NCBI RefSeq assembly: GCF_000359125.1
Contig: NZ_CAAF010000069.1
Location: 62,001 to 126,000 of the forward strand
Length of the DNA: 64,000 bases
Reading direction: 5' to 3'
From: Mesorhizobium sp. STM 4661
GTDB lineage: Bacteria; Pseudomonadota; Alphaproteobacteria; Rhizobiales; Rhizobiaceae
Below, piece by piece: positions 43,742 to 53,300 of this stretch; the first letter of the stretch is position 1; each line of letters opens with the position of its first letter. The position numbers and the translations under genes are program-made. Below the pieces are notes generated by a model. It was not told the origin of the DNA, did no database searches, and saw only the letters and a list, made by a program, of their open reading frames with translations.

Positions 43742-45946
43742 TCAGTTCGGCTTCTTGCCGCCTGGACGCTTCGGCGGAGCACCAGCGAAGCCCGGACCAC
43801 TGCCGTGCGGCGCGTCCTCCGGCACGCCCTCATGCGCGGCGTGCTCCTTGTCGAACTTGATCACCGGCTCCATTGTCGCCAGCACGTCGTCGGCAAGCCA
43901 GCACAGGCTCATATGGCCGTCGCCCAGGTTCTTCACCGGTGGAACCTTGGTCTCGCACAGATTGTCCGGCACCAGCTTCTTGTAGCCGCAGCGCGTCTGG
44001 AACGGACAGCCACTCGGCGGGTTCATCGCCGAGGGGATGTCGCCTTCCAGCACGATGTGTTTCTTCACCACGCTGGTGTCGGCGATCGGGATCGCCGAGA
44101 GCAGCGCCTCGGTGTAGGGATGATAGGGCGGCGCGAAGATCTGGTCTGTCGTGCCCTGCTCGACGATATAGCCGAGATACATGACGACGACGCGGTCGGC
44201 GATGTAGCGCACGACGGACAGATCGTGGCTGATGAACAGCATCGTCGTCTTGTTCTTGCGCTGGATGTCCATCAAGAGTTCGGTCACCGCCGCCTGCACC
44301 GACACGTCGAGTGCCGAGACCGGCTCGTCGGCCACCACCACCTTGGCGTCGCCGGCAAAGGCCCGCGCCACGCCGATGCGCTGTTTCTGGCCGCCTGAAA
44401 GCTGGCGCGGCTTGCGGGTCTCGAACGCCCTCGGCAGCTTCACCAGGTCGAGAAGTTCCAGCATGCGCTTGCGGCGGTCGGCGACGGAGTTGCCGACATT
44501 GAACTTTTCCAAGGTGCGGATGATCTGCGAGCCGACCGAGTGGCTGGGATTGAGGGTGTCGAACGGATTCTGGAACACCATCTGGATCGACGATACCGTC
44601 TCGACGCTGCGCTTCTCGACGCCGGTCGACTGGATCTCCTTGTTGCCCAGCGTCACGCTGCCGGAGCTTGCCGTCTCCAGCCCGAGCAGCACCTTGGCCA
44701 ACGTCGACTTGCCGCAGCCGGACTCGCCGACGATGGCGACGGTTTCGGATTCGCGCGCCATGAACGAGATCGTCTCGTTGGCCTTGACGACGCGGCCTTC
44801 GCTCGAACCGAACACTTCGTTGCCGCCGACCTTGTAGTATTTCCTGAGGTCTTCGATCTTGAGCACCGGCGCGCCGGGCACGACACGCTCGTTGACCTTC
44901 TTGGCGCCGGGCGGCAGCGCCTCCCAATCGATTTCGTTGAAGCGCACGCAGCGCGAGAAATGACCCTCATGGCCTTCGACAGCGATCATCGGGATTTCGG
45001 CGGCATTGCAGACGCCTTCGACGAAATGGTGACAGCGCGGACCGAAATTGCAGCCCTTCGGCCGCTCGTGCGGCAGCGGCAATTGTCCCGGGATGGAGAT
45101 CAGCGGCCGCGAATTCTTGTCGGCGCCGGGCAGCGGGATCGAGCGGAACAGGCCTTGCGTGTAGGGATGGCGCATCCGGTCGAACACGTCCTTGATCTTG
45201 CCGGTCTCCACCGCTTCGCCGGAATACATGACCGTGATGCGGTCGCAGGTCTCGAGGATCAGGCCGAGATTGTGCGACACGAAGATCATCGAGGTGCCGA
45301 ACTTCTCGCCAAGCCCCTTGACCAGGTCGACGATGCCCGCCTCCACCGTCACGTCGAGCGCCGTCGTCGGCTCGTCGAGCAGAAGCAGCGCCGGCTTCGA
45401 CAACAGCGCCATGGCGATGACGATGCGCTGCTGCTGGCCGCCGGAAAGCTGGTGCGGATAGGATCGCATCATGCGCTCGGGATCGGGCAGCCTTACCGAG
45501 CGCACCATTTCCAGCGCGCGTTTATGAGCCTCTTCCTTCGACACCTTGTCGTGGATCAGCGGCACTTCCATCAATTGCTGGCCGACCTTCATCGCCGGGT
45601 TGAGGCTCGCCATCGGCTCCTGGTAGATCATCGCGATCTTGTTGCCGCGGATGGCGCGCAGTTCCTCGTCGGACAGTTCGCCCATGTCCTTGCCCTGGAA
45701 CTTGATCCGGCCACCGACGATCTTTCCGATGTTGGAGAGGTCGCGCATGATGCCGAGCGAAACGGTCGACTTGCCGCAGCCGGATTCGCCGACAATGCCC
45801 ATCGCCTCGCCGGGCATGACGGTGCAGGAAAAGTCCATGACGGCAGGTATCTCGCCCTTGCGGGTGAAGAAGGAGATGGACAGGTTCTCGATCTCGATGA
45901 TCGGCCCATCGGTCGGCTTGCCGGGATTTCGAACTGCCTCATTCAT
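43742..45946 (-). CDS. Fused double ATPase of an oligopeptide-type ABC transporter
   Basis: The 734-residue protein joins the two ATPases of a Dpp/Opp importer (DppD- and DppF-like) in one chain. The first has Walker A GESGCGKST near residue 55, signature LSGGQQQR and Walker B LLLLDEPTTALD. The second has GESGCGKST near residue 425, LSGGQKQR and VVADEPVSALD. Each half ends in the oligopeptide-family C-terminal cysteine motif (GCNFGPRCHH and GCPFQTRCGY). The start at 45946 has GGAG upstream. It completes the operon begun by the binding protein at 50 kb. Confidence 0.92.
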   Translation of the reverse strand: MNEAVRNPGKPTDGPIIEIENLSISFFTRKGEIPAVMDFSCTVMPGEAMGIVGESGCGKSTVSLGIMRDLSNIGKIVGGRIKFQGKDMGELSDEELRAIRGNKIAMIYQEPMASLNPAMKVGQQLMEVPLIHDKVSKEEAHKRALEMVRSVRLPDPERMMRSYPHQLSGGQQQRIVIAMALLSKPALLLLDEPTTALDVTVEAGIVDLVKGLGEKFGTSMIFVSHNLGLILETCDRITVMYSGEAVETGKIKDVFDRMRHPYTQGLFRSIPLPGADKNSRPLISIPGQLPLPHERPKGCNFGPRCHHFVEGVCNAAEIPMIAVEGHEGHFSRCVRFNEIDWEALPPGAKKVNERVVPGAPVLKIEDLRKYYKVGGNEVFGSSEGRVVKANETISFMARESETVAIVGESGCGKSTLAKVLLGLETASSGSVTLGNKEIQSTGVEKRSVETVSSIQMVFQNPFDTLNPSHSVGSQIIRTLEKFNVGNSVADRRKRMLELLDLVKLPRAFETRKPRQLSGGQKQRIGVARAFAGDAKVVVADEPVSALDVSVQAAVTELLMDIQRKNKTTMLFISHDLSVVRYIADRVVVMYLGYIVEQGTTDQIFAPPYHPYTEALLSAIPIADTSVVKKHIVLEGDIPSAMNPPSGCPFQTRCGYKKLVPDNLCETKVPPVKNLGDGHMSLCWLADDVLATMEPVIKFDKEHAAHEGVPEDAPHGSGPGFAGAPPKRPGGKKPN

Positions 45947-45994
45947 GGGTCGCTCCAATCCTTGTTCTTCAAAGTAGGGTCGAAGACCCGTCCA

Positions 45995-47152
45995 TCAATC
46001 TTTCATCGATTGTTCGCGCAGCGAGTCGGCCAAAAGGTTCAGCCCCAGCACGAACGACATCAGCGCGATCGTCGGTGGCAGCGCCGGATGGATGAAGGAG
46101 CGCAGCAGGCGGCTGGCGTCCTTGATCGCGGTGCCCCAGTCCGGGCTCTCTGGCGCCAGCCCCAGCCCGAAATAACCGAGCGTGCCGAGCAGGATCGTGG
46201 TGTAGCCGATGCGCAGGCAGGCATCGACGATCAGCGGCCCGCGCGCATTGGGCAGGATTTCCCACAGCATGATGTACCAGGGCGATTCGCCGCGCGTCTG
46301 CGCGGCCGCCACATAGTCGCGCGTCTTGATGTCCATGACCAGGCCGCGCACGATGCGGAACACGCCGGGGCTGGAGGCAAACACCACCGCCACGAAGATG
46401 TTGAGCTGGTTGGGATCGATATGGATGATCTTGAACGGATCGACATCGAAGACGAGGCCGGCATAGACCCAGCCGCCGATGATCAGCGTCAGCCCGAGCA
46501 GGATGTAAAGGCGGTCGGGCCGGTTCTTGTAGCGCGTCCAGAACAGCACGCTGAAGAAGATGATCGGGAACATGAAGAACAGCCCGGCCATGGCGTAGGG
46601 GATCGGCGTGTCCATGATGCCCGGCGTCACCAGCAGGTAGAACAGAAGGATCACCGGGAAGGCCAGCACGAGATTGGCGAGGAAGGAGAGCACCGTGTCG
46701 ATCTTGCCGCCATAGTAGCCGGCCGGCAGGCCGAGCGTGATGCCGACCATCAGCGCAAACCCCGTTGCGGCCGGTGCGATGATCAGCACGATCTGGCTGC
46801 CATAGACCATGCGGCTGAACACGTCGCGCGCGAGCTTGTCGCCGCCGAACAGATAGGCAAGTCCTGATTTCGGTTCGATCCCGCCCGGCAGTGCGTCCTT
46901 CATGATCGGGATTTGGGCAAGCGGGTCGAAGGGCGAGACGGTCGACGCGAAGATCGCCGTGAACAGCCAGAACAGGCAGATGCCGACACCGACAATGCCG
47001 ACGCCGCTGTCGAAGAGCTGGCCGTAGAGGCCGAGCCTCTTCTTGTAGGCGAAGCTCGCCCCCATCACCAGGACGAGCCCGATCCAGACCGGCCAGAAAC
47101 GCCCAAGCACGCCAAGCACGATATTGAAGGCGCCGATATATTCAACCTGCAT
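45995..47152 (-). CDS. DppC-like ABC transporter permease, extended
   Basis: The 385-residue inner-membrane permease has an N-terminal pair of helices at about 15-75. The core domain carries the EAA loop YVAAAQTRGESPWYIMLWEI near residue 280. It is about 80 residues longer than usual DppC; an insertion with extra helices around residues 175-245 separates the normal core helices. It forms the channel with the DppB-like protein encoded just upstream (12-bp gap). Confidence 0.9.
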   Translation of the reverse strand: MQVEYIGAFNIVLGVLGRFWPVWIGLVLVMGASFAYKKRLGLYGQLFDSGVGIVGVGICLFWLFTAIFASTVSPFDPLAQIPIMKDALPGGIEPKSGLAYLFGGDKLARDVFSRMVYGSQIVLIIAPAATGFALMVGITLGLPAGYYGGKIDTVLSFLANLVLAFPVILLFYLLVTPGIMDTPIPYAMAGLFFMFPIIFFSVLFWTRYKNRPDRLYILLGLTLIIGGWVYAGLVFDVDPFKIIHIDPNQLNIFVAVVFASSPGVFRIVRGLVMDIKTRDYVAAAQTRGESPWYIMLWEILPNARGPLIVDACLRIGYTTILLGTLGYFGLGLAPESPDWGTAIKDASRLLRSFIHPALPPTIALMSFVLGLNLLADSLREQSMKD

Positions 47153-47164
47153 CCGCCCGATCCC

Positions 47165-48199
47165 CTACTGAACTCTGATACGCGGATTGAGGAACGCGTA
47201 GCCGACATCGGAAATGAGCTGCGTGATCAGGACGATGAACACCGAGACCAGCGAGCAGCCGAGCAACAGGTCGATGTCGTTGTTGCCGGCCGCCTCGACC
47301 AGCGTGTAGCCAAAACCCTGATAGCGGAACATCACCTCGACGATGACGACGCCGGTGAGCAGCCAGGGGAATTGCAGCATGATGACGGTAAAGGGGGCAA
47401 TCAGCGCGTTGCGCAGCGCATGCTTGACCACGACGCTGCCGAAGGACAGGCCCTTCAGCCGGGCGGTGCGGATATATTGCTGCGTCATCACCTCGACCAT
47501 CGAGGCGCGCGTCATGCGGGCGATGTAGCCGATGCCGTAGATCGCCAGCGTCATGACAGGCAAGGTGAAATTGTAGAAGGTGATGCCCTGGCTGGCCGAG
47601 GCCGCCGAACCGTTCAGTATGCCGAGCCACGAAGCGAAGATGACGGTGAAGATAACGCCCGACACATATTCAGGCGTCGCCGTCGAGGCGATCGAGGCGA
47701 CGGACAGTGTCCGGTCGGTTCGCGAACCTTCGCGCATTCCGGCAAGGATGCCGATCAAAAGCGAGACCGGCACCATCACCAAAAGCACACAGAGCATCAG
47801 GATTCCGGTGGCGCTGAGCGCCGGGAAAAGTTTCGACGCGACTGTGGTTTTGAACTTTGTCGAGCAGCCGAAATCGCCTTGAAGTATGCCGGAAAATGTC
47901 GGCACGACCGGATCGTTGCAGAAGGAAAAACGTTGCGCGGGCTTGCCCGTCGCCGGGTCTGTGACCGGCTGCTTGGGCACGATGCCGAGCCATTGGCCGT
48001 AGCGGGCGAAGAAATTCTGTCGGTAGCCATGCCCCACCAGCCAGCTTTCGAGCTGCTCGGCCGAGGTATGCATTTCGGTCTGGCTGATCGCCAGCTTCTT
48101 CAGATTGGGATCGAGATTGATCAGGAAGAAGACGACCATCGTCAGGCACAGCATCGTCAATGCCATCGTGCCGAGACGTCTCAGGATAAAAGAAAGCAT
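47165..48199 (-). CDS. DppB-like ABC transporter permease
   Basis: The 344-residue protein begins with MLSFILRRLGTMALTMLCLT, the typical DppB first helix. It has a periplasmic stretch at about 45-130 and then the core with the EAA loop YIRTARLKGLSFGSVVVKHA near residue 235. The periplasmic region contains a cysteine pair (SFCNDP and GDFGCST) not usual in DppB, and may contact the binding protein. It is the second gene of the operon. Confidence 0.92.
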   Translation of the reverse strand: MLSFILRRLGTMALTMLCLTMVVFFLINLDPNLKKLAISQTEMHTSAEQLESWLVGHGYRQNFFARYGQWLGIVPKQPVTDPATGKPAQRFSFCNDPVVPTFSGILQGDFGCSTKFKTTVASKLFPALSATGILMLCVLLVMVPVSLLIGILAGMREGSRTDRTLSVASIASTATPEYVSGVIFTVIFASWLGILNGSAASASQGITFYNFTLPVMTLAIYGIGYIARMTRASMVEVMTQQYIRTARLKGLSFGSVVVKHALRNALIAPFTVIMLQFPWLLTGVVIVEVMFRYQGFGYTLVEAAGNNDIDLLLGCSLVSVFIVLITQLISDVGYAFLNPRIRVQ

Positions 48200-48325
48200 G
48201 GCGGCCCCCTGCCGGTGGGGTTGGGGTCAGGTGCTGTCAACCCTTGATTTGTCGCATGAGCCAGCTTGAAAAGTCAGCAGCCTTTTTTGCGCCGACCTCC
48301 CGTTTTTCGGATCATGTTCGAAACA

Positions 48326-48352
48326 GGAGGGAGGGACGAACGCCCTCCCTCC
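48326..48352 (-). terminator. Hairpin between binding-protein and permease genes
   Basis: GGAGGGAGGG (48326-48335) and CCCTCCCTCC (48343-48352) form a perfect 10-bp stem without a T-run. Such hairpins after the binding-protein gene commonly lower read-through or protect the upstream mRNA. That would make the binding protein more abundant than the membrane parts. Confidence 0.6.
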
Positions 48353-48368
48353 CCGTAGCTTCGATCGA

Positions 48369-50021
48369 TCAGGCCTGATCGAGCCAGATCTTGCCGTAAT
48401 CGCGCTCGTATGTCGGGTGCATGGCGTAGTTCTTAACGGCCGCAACCGAGTGGCTGTAGAGCTTGCGCCAGTAGGGCTGGATGATGATGCCGGAATCCTG
48501 CAGGATCTGCTCGATGTCCTTCATCATCTCCTTGCGCTTGGCGGCGTCGGCGACCGACAGCGCGGCATTGAGCTTGGCGTCCCAGTCCGGGTTGGACCAG
48601 GCAGTCTCGTTCCAGGCCTCACCGGTACGATAGCCGATAGCAAGAACCTGGACGCCAAGCGGCCGCATGTTCCAGTTGGTCATCGACAGCGGATACTTCG
48701 TCCAGTCGTTCCAGAAGGTCGAGCCTGGCAGCACCGTGCGCTTCACCTTGATGCCGGCGTCGCGCAACTGGGCGGCGATCGCATCGCCGGTGTTCTTGTG
48801 CCAGTCCTCGTCGACCGTGATCAGCTCATGCTCGAAATCGGCCTGTCCGGCTTCCGCCATCAGCGCCTTCGCCTTGGCGGGGTCGCGAGCGATTTTCGGC
48901 AGTTCGTAATATTCCGGATGGATCTGGCAGACATGGTGGTTTTCGGCGACGGTGCCGGCATTGCCATTGCCCAGTTGGAGCACGACAGCGTTGTCGACGC
49001 CGAGTTGCAGCGCCTGACGCACCTTCTGGTCATCGTAAGGCTTGTTGGCCACATTGGTGCGGCAGACGATGGTCGCCGCGGTGACCACCTCGTACTTCAC
49101 CAGATCCAGACCGTCGAGGATCGACACGTAGTCGGCCGACGTCTCGAAATTGGTGTGGACTTCACCGGCTTCGAAGGCGCTGACCATGGCGGCCGGATCG
49201 GTGCCGTAGTCGATGAACTCGATACCGTCGAGGAAGACCTCGCCATCCCACCACTTGTTGTCTTCGCGGCGCTTGTAGACCACCTTCTGGCCGACATCGT
49301 AGGAGACGAGTTCGAAAGGACCGGTGCCGATCGGGCAGGCCTTGAAGTCGCCGCCCTTCTCGTCGAAGCTCTTGTGGACGACGAGGCCGGGATAGTCGCA
49401 CATGTTCGGGATGAGCGCGATATCAGGCTTGCCGAGCTTCAGCTTGACGGTGTGATCGTCGACCTTGGTCACGGCGCCCTCGTCCAGCTTGTCATCCTTG
49501 ACCAGCGTGCCGAGGCGGCCGGGCATGGAATTGCCTTCGGCTTTCTTGTCGGCCCAGCGACGAATGTTGAAGATGACGTCCTCGGCGGTGAACGGATCGC
49601 CGTTCGACCAGGTCACGCCCTTGCGCACATTCAGCGTGTATTCGGTGGCGTCGTCGTTGACGTCCCAGCTCTCCAGCAGATAGGGGCGGAACGTGTATTC
49701 GGTCGTGTACTTGACCAGCGGCTCGAGCGCCTGGCGCTCGGCATTGGCGATTTCCGACCAGTCGGATTTGCGCGGATCCTTAGGATCCTTGATCCACTGC
49801 GCGACCTTCAAGATGCCGCCCTTCTTGCCCTGCACTTCTTCCGCCTTGGCGGGCGTGGGATCGGCAAGGCCGAGCATGCCATAGGCCATCGCCGTGGACG
49901 CGCCGAAGACGCTGGCCAAGGCGAGAAATTCGCGGCGATCGACACGTCCGGCCCTGGCTTCTTCGGCCATTGCATGGATGTGATCCGGAACGCGATCGCC
50001 ATTACTCTTGTAGTTTGTCAT
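48369..50021 (-). CDS. Tat-exported family 5 extracellular solute-binding protein
   Basis: The 550-residue protein has a long N-terminus with a twin-arginine motif DRREFLALA near residue 32 and a hydrophobic stretch ending PTPAKAEE, so it should be exported folded. The mature protein is an SBP_bac_5 domain (peptide/nickel/opine binding), with RKGVTWSNGDPFTAEDVIFNIR near residue 130 (key residues G-D-P, E-D-V). The substrate could be a peptide, opine or amine and cannot be read from the sequence. ATG 50021 has GGGAG upstream. Confidence 0.9.
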   Translation of the reverse strand: MTNYKSNGDRVPDHIHAMAEEARAGRVDRREFLALASVFGASTAMAYGMLGLADPTPAKAEEVQGKKGGILKVAQWIKDPKDPRKSDWSEIANAERQALEPLVKYTTEYTFRPYLLESWDVNDDATEYTLNVRKGVTWSNGDPFTAEDVIFNIRRWADKKAEGNSMPGRLGTLVKDDKLDEGAVTKVDDHTVKLKLGKPDIALIPNMCDYPGLVVHKSFDEKGGDFKACPIGTGPFELVSYDVGQKVVYKRREDNKWWDGEVFLDGIEFIDYGTDPAAMVSAFEAGEVHTNFETSADYVSILDGLDLVKYEVVTAATIVCRTNVANKPYDDQKVRQALQLGVDNAVVLQLGNGNAGTVAENHHVCQIHPEYYELPKIARDPAKAKALMAEAGQADFEHELITVDEDWHKNTGDAIAAQLRDAGIKVKRTVLPGSTFWNDWTKYPLSMTNWNMRPLGVQVLAIGYRTGEAWNETAWSNPDWDAKLNAALSVADAAKRKEMMKDIEQILQDSGIIIQPYWRKLYSHSVAAVKNYAMHPTYERDYGKIWLDQA

Positions 50022-50323
50022 CACTAACTCCCATTGTTGGCTTTCTGCCTTTTAACATTCCGCATTCGGGCCATGATGTCAAAAACAGCACGGATTTGGA
50101 ACATGCCAAGGAATGTGCAACTTTGGAAGGGAAGCGGTTCGCGCGATAACGACAGTCTTGGCGCAAAATTGCTACTGCCCGGCAGATTTCGTCGAATCTC
50201 CGGCACCGATTAAATTGAGACATTTATCAAAGTTGGACAGCACCAGCCGATCCCGAAGGTGGTGCCAAGAGCGATGCCGACCAGATAGTCAGTTTGCCCG
50301 ATTCTTTTGCCGTCGGCTCGGCT
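50022..50323. promoter_or_regulatory. Intergenic region upstream of the ABC operon
   Basis: This 302-bp gap lies between the binding-protein start and the end of tamB, both on the minus strand. It should contain the promoter of the transporter operon. An AT-richer stretch at 50030-50110 is the likely place. I found no gene, repeat or strong terminator in it. Confidence 0.35.
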
Positions 50324-53300
50324 TTAATATTCGCGCTCGTAGAAAATGCCGCCCTTGGCTTCGCCGGCGTCGTTGGCCTCGCCGCGCAATTTGACGCCGC
50401 GTCCGACATTGAGATCGATCGTCGCCTTGCCCGAACCCGGCTTGTCGCCCTTCTGGATCGTCACATAGGTACGGTCGTTCAGATATTTACCTGCCGAGAC
50501 CGCGGTGCCGCCCTCATCGTCAGTCGTCACGTCGAGATCGTCGACGCCGATCGCGCTGCGCAGGTTCTGGAGCAGCGATGTCGAACCGCCGATGCCGGCC
50601 AGCTGCCCGGCGGCTTCCGCAAGCTGGGCGATCTGCAGCGGCGACAGGTTCGACATCGAGCGGCCGAAAATCAACTGCGCCAAAACCTCGTCCTCCGGCA
50701 GCGCCGGCACCGAGGAGAAGGTGAATTTCGGATTGGTCGCCTCGCCCGACACCACGATGGTGACGGTGGCGCTGCTCGTTGTCGATGTCGCGGTGAGGTT
50801 GAGGTAGGGCACCAGTGAGCCCGAGAAGCCGACCGTGCCTTCGGTGAAGGTCAGTCGCTTGCCGAGGATCGACAGCCGCCCGCGCCGCAAGGTGAAGGTG
50901 CCGATCGCCTGTGGCGACGCCGCCGGGCCGGTCAGCCGCAGCGAACCGCCAAGCTCTGCATCGACGCCCCTGCCCTGGATGAAGATCTGGCTCGGCGCGT
51001 TGACCGTGACATCGAGGTTGAGGCCGCTGCCGCCACTGCTGCCGCTCGCCGTCGCCGGGCGCAACGCCTTGTCCTGCGCGCGCACGGCGCCTGGCGCGTT
51101 CTTGTGCTTGACGTCGAGCGCCGCCAGCGAGCCCGGCAGCTTTTCGGGAACGGTGATGACGGTCTTGGCCAGATTGACGGTACCCGAAATCACCGGCGCC
51201 GAAGCGAGCGGGCCCTTGATGGTCAGGTCGCCACCGAGATTGGCGGTGACCACTCTGCCATCGGTATAGCGGCCGTCGACGAGCTTGACCGACAGGTCGG
51301 CCGGAAAACCGCGTGCCGGATCGATGCCGACCGTGCCGCTGGCCGACAGGCTGCCGCGTGTCGACAACGTGCCGGTCAGGCGGTTGATCCTGGCGACGCC
51401 GCCGCCGATCGCGACATCGGCGGTGATGTTGTTGATGGCAAGGCCCGAGCGCGCATCGACAAGACGGGCGCCTGCCGTGCTGACCGTGCCGCCGATCATT
51501 GGCGAGGTCGCCGGTCCGCGCACCTGCACATTGACATTGGCCGTGCCGCTCAGCGACAGGCCTTGCGCGGTGAGTGTCCGGGTCAGGAAGGCGAACGGCA
51601 CCTTGCCGGAAAAGTCGAGCGCCAGCGCGGGCGTGCCGGCAGTCGTCACAGTGCCGCCGCCCTTGAGGCCGAGGCCGGCTCCGTCGCTAATATTGGCATC
51701 GAAGGCCAGCCTGTTGCTGGCGAAGTTGCCGGAGGACGAGACGCTCATGCCGCCGAAACCGGCGCCACGGGTCTGCGATGTCTGGACGCCAGAGGCATCG
51801 ATCTTGAAGGCCACGGCCGGATTGGCTGGCGCGCCCGTCACCTTGACCGTGCCCGAGATCGAGCCCGCGGCATCGAGGCCCGGCGAGAAACTGTTGGCAA
51901 GCGAGGCCGGCACCCGCGCCAGCGTCGCATTGAGATCGAGCGCCTGTCCGACCTTGCCCGAAACCGTCGCCGTGCCGCCGCCGAGGTTGAGCACCAGCCT
52001 GTCCAGGCTGGTCGTGCCGTTGGCAATGGTGATGGTCGAGGCCTGGGCGATTGCCGCCTTGATCCCCTGCACCGTTGCCTGGCCGGAAGCGAGTTCGATG
52101 GTAGTTGTACCGTTCACCACCTTTACCCGGCCGGCGGCCTTGGCCGGAATGTCCTTGACGGTGGCGCCGCCGGAAAAGCCGGTCCAGTCGCCGTCACGTT
52201 TGAGATCGACATCGATGCCCAGGATGACGGTGCCGCCGGAGGTGACGCTGTCGGCGCGGACCTTTCCGGAGATGACCGGTGCGGCGAGGTAATTGGCGAT
52301 CAGCGCATCGATAGTGACCGTCTTCGCCGACAGATCGCCGCGTGAGATCGAAGCCGTCGACGCCTTGATGGTAACCTCAGGCGCATTGCCGGTCTTCGAG
52401 AAGGCAATGGTGCCGCGCACGTCGCCTTCCGCCTTTTCCAGTGCAAGCGCTGCAAGCGGTCCGATGTCAGGCAAATCGAGCGCCACTGTGCCTTCGGGCA
52501 CGAAGGCATCGTCGAGCGCAAGATCGCCGGAGACCCGGTTCTTGCCGAGCGACAGCAACAGGCCATTGATGGCGCGTTTGCCGTCGGATGTCGCCAGCAC
52601 GGCACTGCCTTGCAGGGCCTGGCCGGCGACATTTCCCGTCAGTTGCACATTGGCCGCCGGGTTGGTGGCGTCGGCCTTGCCGGTGGCGGTGAGCTGCAGC
52701 CCGGTGATCTCGCGTTCGGCCACCGCAAGCCGGTCGCTGTTCACCGTCAGCGACAGGTCGGGCGCGGTGCTTGGCCCTTGAGCGTTCAGCGCGAAAGCGA
52801 TGGCGCCCATGGCATCTTTCGACAGAAGCGAGATGTCGGCCAGCGCGCCCTTGATGTCGGCGACGACTTTGTTGTCGGCAAGGCTGGCTTTTCCATCGGC
52901 GGTAAGCGCACCGGACACCAGCTTGATCGCGTCGGCGGTGACATTGCCGTTGGCATCGCGCTTCAGCGCGGCGCTGAGTTCCGTCCTCTCGCCAAGCACG
53001 CCACGCGCTGCCGCCGGCAGCGCCTCGGAAGCCGCATCCGCCCTGAGGTTGAGATCGATGGCGCCGTCGGCCAGCGAGACCTTGCCGTTGAAGGCGCTGT
53101 TCAGCGCGGCCCCGACCACCGAGCCGCTGTCGATGACGACGGTGTCTTTGGCGAGGCTGCCGGCGACCTTGGCCGTGATCTTGCCGGCGATCAGCGGCGC
53201 GATGGTTGGATTGTCCAGGCCGATCTTGTCCGCCGTCACCGTCCCGGAAATCGGCCCGGTCCGGCTCCTCACGTCGAAAGCATCGGAGTGCAGCGCCAGC

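Noticed and set aside
44540..46867. Long plus-strand open frame of about 775 codons opposite the fused ATPase and permease genes
   Set aside because: It is antisense to strongly supported ABC genes, His/Arg/Asp-rich without domain features, and explained by GC-rich codon bias of the opposite strand.
46913..50027. Plus-strand open frames opposite the permease and binding-protein genes
   Set aside because: They are shadow frames in GC-rich coding DNA; their composition is low-complexity and they contain no motifs.
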